From Leptospiraceae bacterium (lineage in GTDB: Bacteria; Spirochaetota; Leptospiria; Leptospirales; Leptospiraceae): a stretch of 64,000 bases of DNA. A program made the translations under genes and the position numbers. The notes under the pieces are model-generated. The model had not been told where the DNA came from, made no database searches, and saw only the letters and a program-made list of their open reading frames with translations. The stretch covers positions 1-64,000 of the forward strand of contig JAGOHK010000001.1 in assembly GCA_017996175.1 (NCBI GenBank), written 5' to 3'. Below are positions 44,581 through 54,203 of the stretch, in pieces (within the stretch, counting starts at the first letter, position 1; the number at the start of each line of letters is the position of its first letter).

Positions 44581-47252
44581 TTCTCTAATTCTTCATCCAT
44601 CGGATATGGGAATGTTATTACTGGCAACCGAATAATAAATCTTGCACCACCTTCTGGAATATTTTCAGCTAAAATTTTTCCGCCATGAATTTCTACAAGT
44701 CCCTTACAGATAGAAAGTCCTAATCCTATCCCTGACTTATTATACTTTCCCTGGTAGAATTTATCAAAAATTCTTTCCGTGTCAATACCGACAAATCCCG
44801 GTCCATTGTCTTCAATCATAATAGTTAAATCTGTTCTAGGAATGGTAACACGAATTGTAATTTTAGTGTTGCTCGGTGTGTGAATGATTGCATTGTAGAG
44901 CAAATTTGAAATTACCTGCTCCATTAAAACAAAGTCTATTCGAACGAGTGGAAGTGAGTCAGAAATTTCTAAATTAATTTCTTTTCCTCTTAATTCATTT
45001 TCTAATCTTTTTAGAACAACGGAAATCAAATCTTGAATATCATACCACTCCATGTTCAATTTTATCATCCCAGATTCTAAACGACTCATATCTAGAAGAT
45101 TATCTACAAGGCGATTTAATTTTTCGTATGCAGTGTGAATTTCATTTAAAAGAGAACGATTTATTTCTTCAGAAGTTTTACCGTCTAACAACAAGTTGAC
45201 GGAACCACGAATAGCAGTTAAAGGAGTTCTAAATTCATGAGAGACGGAATTCAAAAGTATTTTATAAAGCCTTTCCGATTCCTCTAACATTAAAGCTCTC
45301 TGTTTCGTTTTGCCTAAATATATTCTCTCAATCGCTATTGCAATCTGACTCGTAAACGTTTGTAACAATGCTTCTTTGTCAAGGGTTAACTTCTCATTAT
45401 CCTTAATGACAAGTCCAATCACGCCAATTGCGCTGCCTGCGGTTAAGAGGGGAATATAGTATCCCTCTGAAAGAGGAAGTGTGTCTGTAAATCTTCCAGC
45501 AGGTTTTTTATTTTTAAAAGCCCAGAGGGCTACAGCTTTTTCTTTTTCGGATAAAAGTAAATTGCTATCTTCATGCACTTCATTCGCTAGGTTTTCTTTT
45601 TCATCTTTTAGGAGAATACAACACTTAGCCTCTAAGGACTCATCAATAAAGTTGACCGTTGCCTTTACAATATCTTTCATACTGTGAGATCTAGCAAGAA
45701 GCTGAGAAAAATTATAAAGCGAAACAATTCTTCCTTCTCGCAAACGTATCGCTGATTCTTTTGTGCGCAAACGGTTTGTTAGGCTACCCAAAATCGCAGC
45801 TATGAAAAAATACACAATGAACATCATCCCATCTTCTAGTTTTTCAATGTAAAAAGTGAACCTAGGAGGAATGAACAAAAAATTCCATAAACAAGCACTG
45901 AGTCCGGCAGAAATTAAAACCGGTCCTCTGCCAATGAACAATGCAAGAGCGGTAACTGCAAATAATAGAATTAAGGCAACTGTCCAATAGCCGGTAAAAG
46001 AAACTAAAAACAAACACCCGATCGTTATCAAGGAAATAACTCCGGTACCAAGCAGGTATTGATTCGTATCCGATGAGAAATTTAAAAATGCTGAGAGGTT
46101 AAAAAAATGCTTCGACTCTAATTTTTCTGGAACAATATTGATATTTATATTTTCCGATTTACGAATGAGTTCACTTGTGATTGATTTATTTAAAAAAAAT
46201 CTTTGAAAAAAGTTTTCTTTTGTTTTCCCAATTATGATTTGAGTAATTTTATTCTGATGGGCTAATTTTAATATGCCGTCAACTACATTCGATTCTTCGA
46301 TGGTGACAATCTCTGCACCCAACTCACGGGCAAGGGAAATATCTTTAGAAATTTGTAACCTTTCTTTTTCCTGAAGCTTTCTTCCAGTATCTACATACGC
46401 AACTATCCAAGGACTTTGGATATTAAAGGAAATCCTCTTTGCCCACCTAATTAAATTTTCAGAATTAGCATTAGCCCCTATTGCCACAAGGATTCGTTCG
46501 GATAATTTGTATTTGTCCCCACTGTTCAGTAACTTCAATTCTCTATCTACTAATTTGCTAGTAAAACTGAGAGACATTTCACGAAGCGCAGTAAGATTCG
46601 TTTTTTGAAAAAAAGATTTTAGTGCAGTTTCTACTTTATCTTTTGCATAGATTTTCCCTTCCGTTAACCTTTTCAAAAGGTCATCAGGAACTAGGTCAAT
46701 TAACTCTACTTCGTTTGCAATTTCTAAAATAGAGTCGGGTATCCGCTCCCAAATTTTTATATTGGTAATTGCCTCTACAATATCAGCCCTGCTTTCTAAA
46801 TGTTGAATGTTTAGAGTGGTATATACGTCTATGCCGTTATCTAAAATTTCGATTACATCCTGATAACGTTTCGGATGACGCATCCCTGGTGTATTAGTAT
46901 GAGCAAGTTCGTCTACTAAAACTAGCTTTGGTTTTCTAAGGAGAATAGCATCTATATCCATTTCTTCCACAGAAACATTTTTATAAGAAATAGGTTTTCT
47001 TGGGATAGTAGGAAGTCCCTGCACTAGAGACTTCGTATAATTACGATTATGCGTTTCAACATAACCAATTACAATATCAACACCTTCCGAATAAAGGCGT
47101 TGCCCATTCTTTAACATTTCGCATGTTTTGCCTACACCAGCTGCCATTCCAAAGAAAATTTTGAGTTTGCCTCTATTCTCTTTTATTTCCTCTTTTTGAA
47201 TATCGGCAAGTAACTGATCAGGATCTTTTTTTTCAGAGTCTTCTTCAATCAT
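44577..47252 (-). CDS. kdpD: Sensor histidine kinase KdpD
   Basis: An 891-residue sensor of potassium limitation/osmotic stress. Residues 28-235 are the KdpD N-terminal domain with Walker A FGMAAGVGKT (34-43); residues about 250-375 are a USP-like domain; four membrane helices (about 395-490) form the DUF4118 part; a GAF domain spans about 510-650; HisKA has SVSHEFRTPLTAIRG (about 668) and HATPase ends GIGLGLSICKGLVEIHGG. All full-length parts are present. Start and stop overlap the neighbours by 4 bases. Confidence 0.96.
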   Translation of the reverse strand: MIEEDSEKKDPDQLLADIQKEEIKENRGKLKIFFGMAAGVGKTCEMLKNGQRLYSEGVDIVIGYVETHNRNYTKSLVQGLPTIPRKPISYKNVSVEEMDIDAILLRKPKLVLVDELAHTNTPGMRHPKRYQDVIEILDNGIDVYTTLNIQHLESRADIVEAITNIKIWERIPDSILEIANEVELIDLVPDDLLKRLTEGKIYAKDKVETALKSFFQKTNLTALREMSLSFTSKLVDRELKLLNSGDKYKLSERILVAIGANANSENLIRWAKRISFNIQSPWIVAYVDTGRKLQEKERLQISKDISLARELGAEIVTIEESNVVDGILKLAHQNKITQIIIGKTKENFFQRFFLNKSITSELIRKSENININIVPEKLESKHFFNLSAFLNFSSDTNQYLLGTGVISLITIGCLFLVSFTGYWTVALILLFAVTALALFIGRGPVLISAGLSACLWNFLFIPPRFTFYIEKLEDGMMFIVYFFIAAILGSLTNRLRTKESAIRLREGRIVSLYNFSQLLARSHSMKDIVKATVNFIDESLEAKCCILLKDEKENLANEVHEDSNLLLSEKEKAVALWAFKNKKPAGRFTDTLPLSEGYYIPLLTAGSAIGVIGLVIKDNEKLTLDKEALLQTFTSQIAIAIERIYLGKTKQRALMLEESERLYKILLNSVSHEFRTPLTAIRGSVNLLLDGKTSEEINRSLLNEIHTAYEKLNRLVDNLLDMSRLESGMIKLNMEWYDIQDLISVVLKRLENELRGKEINLEISDSLPLVRIDFVLMEQVISNLLYNAIIHTPSNTKITIRVTIPRTDLTIMIEDNGPGFVGIDTERIFDKFYQGKYNKSGIGLGLSICKGLVEIHGGKILAENIPEGGARFIIRLPVITFPYPMDEELEK

Positions 47253-47806
47253 CTAATTGCATCTAAAGCTAGATTTAGGAGTAAAACGTTTACTCTTTCT
47301 TCTCCTAGAATTCTATAATCTCTATGCTCAATTTTTTGTTCTACTAGTTTTTCTAGATTAATTATTTGCTCGGATGAAAAATTCCTAACCTTTGCAATTC
47401 TTGGTATTTGGAATTTTGCTGATTCTGGACTAATATGTGGGTCAAGTCCACTCCCTGAGGCAAACAACAGATCTTGTGGATAATTATTATTTTCCACAGG
47501 ATTAAATTCTTTTAGTTTTTCTTTTCTTTCTTTGATTGTATTTCGTAAATCCTTATTGGTCATACTCTGGTTAGATGCACCTGATGGATAAGCATTATAT
47601 GCCCCCGCAGATGGACGACTATGAAAATACTTTTCTGATTTAAACTCTTGTCCTAAAAGTGATGACCCAACTAACTTACCATCCAAATAAACTAGTGACC
47701 CTCTGGATTTATCTTTGAAAAATAAACTCGCTACCGCTGTAACCAAAAGAGGGTAAAGGACTCCAGTAAAAATTGTGAGTGTTATAAATAATCGTATCGT
47801 TTTCAT
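47249..47806 (-). CDS. kdpC: Potassium-transporting ATPase subunit KdpC
   Basis: A 185-residue subunit with one N-terminal membrane helix (about 7-27) and a periplasmic domain bearing family motifs FHSRPSAGAYNAYPSGASN, DLLFASGSGLDPHISPESA and VNVLLLNLALD. It stabilises the complex and assists nucleotide binding in KdpB. It overlaps kdpD by 4 bases and follows kdpB after 10. Confidence 0.97.
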   Translation of the reverse strand: MKTIRLFITLTIFTGVLYPLLVTAVASLFFKDKSRGSLVYLDGKLVGSSLLGQEFKSEKYFHSRPSAGAYNAYPSGASNQSMTNKDLRNTIKERKEKLKEFNPVENNNYPQDLLFASGSGLDPHISPESAKFQIPRIAKVRNFSSEQIINLEKLVEQKIEHRDYRILGEERVNVLLLNLALDAIR

Positions 47807-47816
47807 AAAATTCTCC

Positions 47817-49904
47817 TTAGACTAAATGTAAAAAAACAATTAGAATATCAATCAGCTTAATTCCTAAAAAGGGAACCAAGAGTCCACCGAGTCCATATAA
47901 AGTTAAATTTCGAAGCAAAATAGCATTAGCCCCTATTGGTTTATACTCTACACCTCGTAGTGCAAGCGGAATCAAAGCGATAATAATCAAAGCGTTAAAT
48001 ATGATTGCACTGAGTATCGCACTTTCTGGTGAATGTAACTTCATAATATTAAAGACGGATAGCGGACCCGGTTTTCCATCTACTGCATATAATGTAGCGA
48101 ATAACGCTGGTAGTATAGCAAAATATTTTGCAATATCATTTGCAATGCTAAATGTGGTAAGAGAACCTCTAGTCATCAGAAGTTGTTTTCCGATTTCTAC
48201 AATTTCAATTAGTTTGGTAGGATTGCTGTCAAGATCAATCATGTTACCCGCTTCTCTTGCTGTCTGAGTTCCAGTATTCATTGCGACTCCTACATCTGCC
48301 TGAGCTAAAGCTGGTGCGTCGTTTGTTCCGTCTCCAATCATTGCGATGAGTCTACCACCTGATTGTTCATCACGAATTCTTTTTAACTTTGTTTCCGGTG
48401 TCGCCCCTGCAATAAAGTCATCTACACCAGCTTCGGCGGCAATTGCAGCTGCTGTGAGAGGATTATCACCAGTAATCATCACTGTTTTAATTCCCATCGT
48501 TCTAAGTTGCGCAAACCTTTCCTTAATTCCACCTTTCACAATATCTTTTAATTGAATTACACCCACAACCTCTGCCCCGACTGCAACTACGAGTGGCGTG
48601 CTGCCTTCTCTAGCAATTAGGTTTACTATATCCTCCACTTCAGATGGGAATTCCCCACCCATCCCGATCACATAATTTTGAATAGCCTCACTTGCTCCTT
48701 TTCTAATTTGGACTTCTGATTTCCCGTCAAGGGAAGGAAAGTCCACTCCACTCATTTTTGTTTTGGCTGTAAAGGGTATAAATTTACCACCCAATTCCGT
48801 GAGACTTCTTTCTCTTAGCCCGTATTTTTCTTTTACTAAAACAATAATCGATCTACCCTCAGGTGTTTCATCAGAAAAAGAAGCAAGTTGTGCGGCAGAG
48901 GCTAATTTTTCTTCCGACATGCCGGGTGCTGGGATTAAGTTTGTTGCCATTCGATTACCGAGAGTTATCGTCCCTGTTTTATCTAGTAAAAGCACGTCTA
49001 TATCACCAGCGGCTTCGATAGATCTTCCGCTCTTTGCGATTACATTTCTTCGCATAAGTCTATCCATCCCGCTAATTCCAATTGCACTTAGAAGTCCTCC
49101 TATCGTAGTAGGAATTAAGCAGATTAATAAAGCAATTAACACTGGAACGGTTAATATTGAGTTGGCACTACCTCCTGATTCTTTATAACTATAAATTGTA
49201 AATGGATAAAGACTCATGACTGCAAAGAGGAAAACAAGCGTTAGACTCGAAAGTAAAATGGTTAAAGCTATTTCATTTGGAGTTTTCTGACGAGACGCAC
49301 CTTCCACGAGAGCAATCATTTTATCAATAAAGGTTTTTCCTGGCTCGGAAGTAATTTCTATGATGATCCGATCACTTAAAACTTTTGTTCCACCGGTGAC
49401 TGCACTTCTATCACCACCACTTTCTCGAATTACAGGAGCTGACTCGCCTGTAATCGCTGATTCATCTACACTAGCAATACCTTCGACAACTTCTCCGTCT
49501 CCCGGAATTACATCACCTGTTTCACAAACTACCTTATCTCCTTTCTTTAAATCGGCGGATAATACTGATTTTTCCTTTCCATCTACCCAAAGCCTTGCAG
49601 TTGTTTGGGATCTTGTTTTGCGGAGGCTGTCTGCTCTTGCTTTACCTCTCCCCTCTGCCAGTGCCTCTGCGAAATTGGCAAATAAAATTGTCACCCAGAG
49701 CCAGAAAGTTATCTGTAGCGTAAAACTAGAATTAGCCCCTATAAATAATTCCTTTAGTATGATTAACGTTGATAGAATTGCGCCTATGAAAACAACAAAC
49801 ATTACCGGGTTTCTTAGCTGCTCTTTGATAGTAAGTTTTTTGAAGGAAGCAATGCATGCTTCTTGGAATATTTTCTTATCAAATGATTGGAATTTCTTAC
49901 TCAT
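47817..49904 (-). CDS. kdpB: Potassium-transporting P-type ATPase subunit KdpB
   Basis: A 695-residue P-type ATPase, the energy-coupling subunit. The phosphorylated Asp (near 306) lies in [16 protein letters not shown]. The actuator TGES sequence is [19 protein letters not shown] and [18 protein letters not shown] complete the haloacid-dehalogenase core. Length and motifs are standard. It follows kdpA after 9 bases. Confidence 0.98.
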   Translation of the reverse strand: MSKKFQSFDKKIFQEACIASFKKLTIKEQLRNPVMFVVFIGAILSTLIILKELFIGANSSFTLQITFWLWVTILFANFAEALAEGRGKARADSLRKTRSQTTARLWVDGKEKSVLSADLKKGDKVVCETGDVIPGDGEVVEGIASVDESAITGESAPVIRESGGDRSAVTGGTKVLSDRIIIEITSEPGKTFIDKMIALVEGASRQKTPNEIALTILLSSLTLVFLFAVMSLYPFTIYSYKESGGSANSILTVPVLIALLICLIPTTIGGLLSAIGISGMDRLMRRNVIAKSGRSIEAAGDIDVLLLDKTGTITLGNRMATNLIPAPGMSEEKLASAAQLASFSDETPEGRSIIVLVKEKYGLRERSLTELGGKFIPFTAKTKMSGVDFPSLDGKSEVQIRKGASEAIQNYVIGMGGEFPSEVEDIVNLIAREGSTPLVVAVGAEVVGVIQLKDIVKGGIKERFAQLRTMGIKTVMITGDNPLTAAAIAAEAGVDDFIAGATPETKLKRIRDEQSGGRLIAMIGDGTNDAPALAQADVGVAMNTGTQTAREAGNMIDLDSNPTKLIEIVEIGKQLLMTRGSLTTFSIANDIAKYFAILPALFATLYAVDGKPGPLSVFNIMKLHSPESAILSAIIFNALIIIALIPLALRGVEYKPIGANAILLRNLTLYGLGGLLVPFLGIKLIDILIVFLHLV

Positions 49905-49913
49905 GAGTATCTC

Positions 49914-51605
49914 CTAAAATAAATGCCCCGCGGTTAATAAAAAATGCTCTAGTATCGGTCCCAAAAGAAGGGCTGGGAAGAAAGTTAAAGCGCCAACGAT
50001 TAGAATAATCGAAATTAACAAAACCATAAATAGTAAACTATCTGTTTGGAATGTACCGGAAGAGACAGGTGTTTGTTTTTTAACAGAAATACTACCAGCG
50101 ATTGCAAGAATTGGAATGATCACTCCAAACCTACCGGCTAACATACAGAATCCTAATGTTAGGTTGTAGTAGTTCGTATTTGCGTTTAATCCTGCGAATG
50201 CGCTACCGTTGTTTCCAGAGGCAGAAGAAAATGCATATAGAATTTCCGTTAAGCCATGCGGACCTAAATTATTTCGAGAATTTAATCCCGCTTCCAGTAA
50301 AACTGAAATCCCAGAGAAAAATAAAATGCAGATAGAGGGAAGCAATACTCCAAGCATGGCGAACTTAATTTCCCTTGCTTCTATCTTTTTTCCTAGATAT
50401 TCAGGGGTTCTTCCAACCATCAAGCCCGCAATAAATACAGTTAGGATTACAAATAAAATCATCCCGTAAAGTCCAGCTCCAACTCCACCAAAAATAATTT
50501 CTCCCATCATGATATTTAGTATCATAACAAGACCGGCTAACGGTGAGAAGCTATCATGCATTGCGTTCACTGAACCGTTTGATGCAGAGGTGGTTGCAGT
50601 TCCCCAGAGGATACTATTTGTTATCCCAAATCGCAATTCTTTCCCTTCTAAAGATGCACCTACTTCGGGAATAGGAGTGTAATTGAATTCCGAAAAAAGA
50701 GCAATTCCCAAACCTGATAAAAATAAGATACTCATTACCCCAAAAATAACAAAACCTTGTTTCAAATTTCCAGTCATTTTCCCGTAAGTAAAGGTTAAAG
50801 CAGAAGGAATTAAAAGTATGGATAACATTTGCAGTAAGTTACTAAAGGGAGTCGGGTTCTCGAAGGGGTGAGCACTATTAACCCCAAAAAAACCTCCCCC
50901 ATTTGTTCCAAGTTGCTTGATTGCTATTTGGGAGGCAGCAGGTCCTTGGGGGACAACTTGTATATTCCCTTCTAGGGTTATGGCTTGGATATAATTCGAA
51001 AAACTTTGAACCACCCCTTCATTCAAAAGCAAAATGGATAAGATGATTGATAGAGGCAGCAATGCATATACAATCGATCTAGTTAAATCGACTCCAAAAT
51101 TTCCAATTTCTCCATTCGATCTATGACTGAATGCTCGTGTAATTGCAATGAGAACAGCCATACCTGTTGAAGCGCTTAGAAAATTCTGAACATTCAGTCC
51201 TAACATCTGCGACGCATAACTCATAGTATTCTCACCTGAATAAGCCTGCCAATTCGTATTGGTCATAAAACTAATAGTCGTATTCAACGCGAGAGGTAAA
51301 CCTAGATTATCCAGATTTTCCGGATTCAACGGAAGGTATTTTTGAAAGAGTAAAAGTAAAAGTACAATTGTAAAACCAATACCGTTAAATAACAAAAGAT
51401 CTTTTGTATACTTTATCCATCCCGCTTGCTTATTTTTATCAATTCCAGAAATTCGATAGATACCATTTTCTAATGGTTCTAGAATTTTACTGAAAATAGT
51501 TTTTTTGCCTTCATACACTTTTGCCAGGTAAAAGCCTAAAACAGGAGAGAGGATAATTAACAAAAACAAATAAATAAAAATTTGTAGTGTATCATAAACT
51601 GTCAT
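49914..51605 (-). CDS. kdpA: Potassium-binding channel subunit KdpA
   Basis: A 563-residue, ten-helix channel-like subunit that selects K+. The four pore-loop motifs are recognisable: TNTNWQAYSGE, QLGTNGGGFFGVNSAHPFENP, TTSASNGSVNAMHD and SSASGNNGSAFAGL. The start is set by AGGAG a few bases before the ATG and follows kdpF after 10 bases. Confidence 0.97.
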   Translation of the reverse strand: MTVYDTLQIFIYLFLLIILSPVLGFYLAKVYEGKKTIFSKILEPLENGIYRISGIDKNKQAGWIKYTKDLLLFNGIGFTIVLLLLLFQKYLPLNPENLDNLGLPLALNTTISFMTNTNWQAYSGENTMSYASQMLGLNVQNFLSASTGMAVLIAITRAFSHRSNGEIGNFGVDLTRSIVYALLPLSIILSILLLNEGVVQSFSNYIQAITLEGNIQVVPQGPAASQIAIKQLGTNGGGFFGVNSAHPFENPTPFSNLLQMLSILLIPSALTFTYGKMTGNLKQGFVIFGVMSILFLSGLGIALFSEFNYTPIPEVGASLEGKELRFGITNSILWGTATTSASNGSVNAMHDSFSPLAGLVMILNIMMGEIIFGGVGAGLYGMILFVILTVFIAGLMVGRTPEYLGKKIEAREIKFAMLGVLLPSICILFFSGISVLLEAGLNSRNNLGPHGLTEILYAFSSASGNNGSAFAGLNANTNYYNLTLGFCMLAGRFGVIIPILAIAGSISVKKQTPVSSGTFQTDSLLFMVLLISIILIVGALTFFPALLLGPILEHFLLTAGHLF

Positions 51606-51615
51606 TGGGTCTCCT

Positions 51616-51711
51616 TTAGAATTTTTCCGGTCTTATAATTGTATAAACCAAGTATCCGGACAAAACTAGGGCAATCGCCGCCGCGCCTAAAATTTCTATA
51701 CTGAATGCCAT
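51616..51711 (-). CDS. kdpF: Small membrane subunit KdpF
   Basis: A 31-residue single-helix protein that begins MAFSIEILGAAAIALVLSGY and ends in Y-x-x-x-RPEKF, the hallmark of KdpF. It stabilises the KdpABC complex. AGAGAGG lies 9 bases before the ATG. It opens the operon kdpF-A-B-C-D-E. Such genes are easily missed because of length. Confidence 0.9.
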   Translation of the reverse strand: MAFSIEILGAAAIALVLSGYLVYTIIRPEKF

Positions 51712-51753
51712 AAGTATTTACCTCTCTTCTTTTTCTAAAAGTGCATTCGGTAC

Positions 51754-51810
51754 ATACCAAACACTATTTCTTTAAAATCTATATGGCTAATTATTTTTAG
51801 TGTTTGGTAT
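51754..51810. promoter_or_regulatory. 13-bp perfect inverted repeat upstream of kdpF
   Basis: ATACCAAACACTA (51754-51766) and TAGTGTTTGGTAT (51798-51810) are exact complements with a 31-base spacer, ending 43 bases upstream of kdpF. No T run follows on either strand, so it is more like a paired regulator-binding site (KdpE is the obvious candidate) than a terminator. The spacer is AT-rich and could hold the -10 region. Inference. Confidence 0.5.
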
Positions 51811-51952
51811 ATATTCATATTCACACCTTTTCTAAAGTGTAGCAGAATTTTTAGTTATTGCTATAGCAGGTGTGTTAAGACTGAGTTTTAAAAAGTAAAT
51901 TTACAGCAAATATTTAAGGGAAAGATATTAAGATTTTGTTAAGATGAAGAAA

Positions 51953-53890
51953 TTAGGAATTCACCTTACGATATTTAGTAAAAGATTGAATTAAAAACCG
52001 AGAAGGATTTATTTTCTCCAATAACTCTGAATGAATTGTTAGAGGTCCGCCAGTTATCATAGATGAAATAACGTTAGCCGCTAGATATGAGTTTAATATT
52101 CCCCTTGAACCATGTGCAGTCGAAACAAAAAGACCAGGTTCATATTGACCATCTCGATAATCCTTGTAGATATTTGACTTCCACAAATCGCTGTATTCGT
52201 TTTGAAAAGCCTGTAGATTAGGAACAGCCCCAACGATTGGTAAATGATCTTTACTCATTGCCCTAAAAGAAACCCTTCCTTCTAAATTAAGTCCATCTTC
52301 TGGATTGATTTCTGGGAATATATTTTTAAGCTTTTGAAGCAAATAAATATTATGCTCTTTCTTTAGTATTTCAGAAGGATCAGTCGGATCAAATGTGGCA
52401 CCTACTATGTGAAATCCATTCACATCAGGAATGATATATCCATCTTCGTGTAAAATTACATTCTTTAGCTGGGTAGAAAATTTTTTACTTGGAAAGTATA
52501 GAATTTGTCCTCTTACTTTTTTAACATCGAGTAATACTTCTACAAAATTTTGTGTTTCAAAAGAATTTGCGAAAATTACTATTTCCGATTCCAATACTTT
52601 GTTGTTTGACAGTAAAATTTTCCAGCAGGAATTTTCCCATTTTAAACTAGTGAGAGTAGTAGATAAAATTTGTTTTATATTTGGCTCTGAAAGTTTTATA
52701 TACGCTTGTGATAAAAGAACCGGACTCACCCAACCTGCTTTCGGAAAAAAGATTCCTTGGTATCCATTTAGAATGTCGTTATTTTTTTCTAGAAAAAATG
52801 CGTCATTTGACTCGAGTTTTGAGTTAGTAAATGCCTTTTGTAATTTATTAAACTCTTCCGAAGAACTAGTAACCTGAAATACCCCCGCATTACGAAAAAT
52901 CTCTGGAAATCTTTTTGAGTATTTATCCAAGAATTGAGTAAACTCCTTGTATGCCGCAATATTCCACTCACCTAAATCAGAAGTATCTCCTGTTAAAAGC
53001 GGTGCAAACATACCAGCAGGATTTCCTGAAGCACCTGATGAAATTTCACTCTCTCTTTCAACTAACGTTATAGAAAATCCCTTTTGCGATAAAGCAAAGA
53101 CTAGAGAAGTTCCTGCAAGCCCTGCTCCAATAACGACTGCTCGTTTGCTTTTAAAGTTATTCTTAGGAATACGAAACCAAGGTTTATCGGAAATCGTCTG
53201 GCGGATAATAGGTAGTTTTCCCTTTAACATATACTTTTTATTTCCAAAGCCAGGGAATTTCTCAACTAAGAAACCTACTTCTGTTAGCCCCTCTCTTACA
53301 AATCCTGCTGTTGTGTAAGTAGAAAAGCTTGCTCCTTTCTTAGAATTCTTTTTCATAAAAGAAAAATTTTCTTTCGACCACATCTCAGGATTTTTTGCTG
53401 GAGAAAATCCATCAAGGTACCAAACGTCAATTTTGGCATGAAAAGAATTTATTATTTCAGCTACATCAGCAACTATTAAAACTAGTTCTAATTTTCCATC
53501 TGCTGCGCTAAATTGATTGTAACCGGCAGAAATGGTTTTATAAAAGGAAAGAAATTCATTGGCAAATCCGTGTAAGCCCGCTTCTTTATCTAAAACTTCT
53601 TTAATTAACTCAAAGGGAAGTGGATATTTTTCGATGGAGAAAAACTGAACTTGGGCTATTGGTTTTAAGTCTTGGACTTTTTTCCAAGTTAAAAACAAAT
53701 TGAGTCCCGCGCCAAATCCAAATTCAAAGATTGTAAGAATTTTTTGCCTAGAAAAACGTTCGCTTAGATTATTTCCTTGAAAAAATACGTATTCTTTTTC
53801 TAAAAGCCCCCCTTGAGCAGACCAATAGATATCATGAAATAGATTGGAATAAAGTGTATTTGAATCGTACCAAGAAAAAGCAGATTCGAT
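51953..53890 (-). CDS. mnmC: tRNA mnm5U biosynthesis bifunctional protein MnmC
   Basis: Makes the last two steps of mnm5U at wobble U34. About 645 residues: N-terminal SAM methyltransferase (about 1-240: FHDIYWSAQGGL, EFGFGAGLN, WYLDGFSPAKNPEMW) and C-terminal FAD oxidase (about 250-645: AVVIGAGLAGTSLVFAL, GNPAGMFAPLL, STAHGSRG). No ATG, GTG or TTG lies in frame before 53698, yet codons upstream encode the conserved N-terminus back to 53890. I set the start at ATC (53890), inside the zapA stop region, with GGAG 10 bases before. A CTA at 53893 is another option. Translation coupled to zapA is likely. Confidence 0.85.
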   Translation of the reverse strand: MESAFSWYDSNTLYSNLFHDIYWSAQGGLLEKEYVFFQGNNLSERFSRQKILTIFEFGFGAGLNLFLTWKKVQDLKPIAQVQFFSIEKYPLPFELIKEVLDKEAGLHGFANEFLSFYKTISAGYNQFSAADGKLELVLIVADVAEIINSFHAKIDVWYLDGFSPAKNPEMWSKENFSFMKKNSKKGASFSTYTTAGFVREGLTEVGFLVEKFPGFGNKKYMLKGKLPIIRQTISDKPWFRIPKNNFKSKRAVVIGAGLAGTSLVFALSQKGFSITLVERESEISSGASGNPAGMFAPLLTGDTSDLGEWNIAAYKEFTQFLDKYSKRFPEIFRNAGVFQVTSSSEEFNKLQKAFTNSKLESNDAFFLEKNNDILNGYQGIFFPKAGWVSPVLLSQAYIKLSEPNIKQILSTTLTSLKWENSCWKILLSNNKVLESEIVIFANSFETQNFVEVLLDVKKVRGQILYFPSKKFSTQLKNVILHEDGYIIPDVNGFHIVGATFDPTDPSEILKKEHNIYLLQKLKNIFPEINPEDGLNLEGRVSFRAMSKDHLPIVGAVPNLQAFQNEYSDLWKSNIYKDYRDGQYEPGLFVSTAHGSRGILNSYLAANVISSMITGGPLTIHSELLEKINPSRFLIQSFTKYRKVNS

Positions 53891-54198
53891 TAGTAGATAT
53901 CTCCGATTAGCCCCTCATCGAGCATAGAGATCAATTTTTTAGTTTTCATTTCATAAAGACGAGAAACTTCATCATCACTATTTAGTTCTTTGTATTGAAA
54001 AAATTCATCCGCAATATTTAAAGCAGTAAGGATAGCTAGTTTTTGAACACTCGCACCCGGTAGAGAATGGGACAGTTCTCCCATTTTGTTGTCAATGTAT
54101 TTGGCTAGTTTTTGAATGTACTCTGGATCAGTTTCTCCAGAGATTGCATAGGTGGATCCGAAAATACTTACTTCAGTACGTGTAATCGGATGACTCAT
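53890..54198 (-). CDS. zapA: Cell division protein ZapA
   Basis: A 102-residue protein that bundles FtsZ filaments at the division ring. The N-terminal domain has VSIFGSTYAISGETDPEYIQKLAKYIDN-type sequence (residues 10-38) followed by ALNIADEFFQYKEL in the long helix. It follows the coiled-coil gene by 5 bases and its stop overlaps the proposed mnmC start. Confidence 0.9.
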   Translation of the reverse strand: MSHPITRTEVSIFGSTYAISGETDPEYIQKLAKYIDNKMGELSHSLPGASVQKLAILTALNIADEFFQYKELNSDDEVSRLYEMKTKKLISMLDEGLIGDIY

Positions 54199-54203
54199 AA
54201 AAT

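Noticed and set aside
49360-49917. Long open frame antisense to kdpB
   Set aside because: Shadow of the conserved ATPase; low-complexity Ser/Pro composition.
51831-51885. CACACCT/AGGTGTG repeat after mnmC as a terminator
   Set aside because: Long loop and no T run on the minus strand; too weak to list.
53698-53698. TTG at 53698 as mnmC start
   Set aside because: It would remove about 64 residues including the conserved SAM-binding loop that is encoded in frame upstream.
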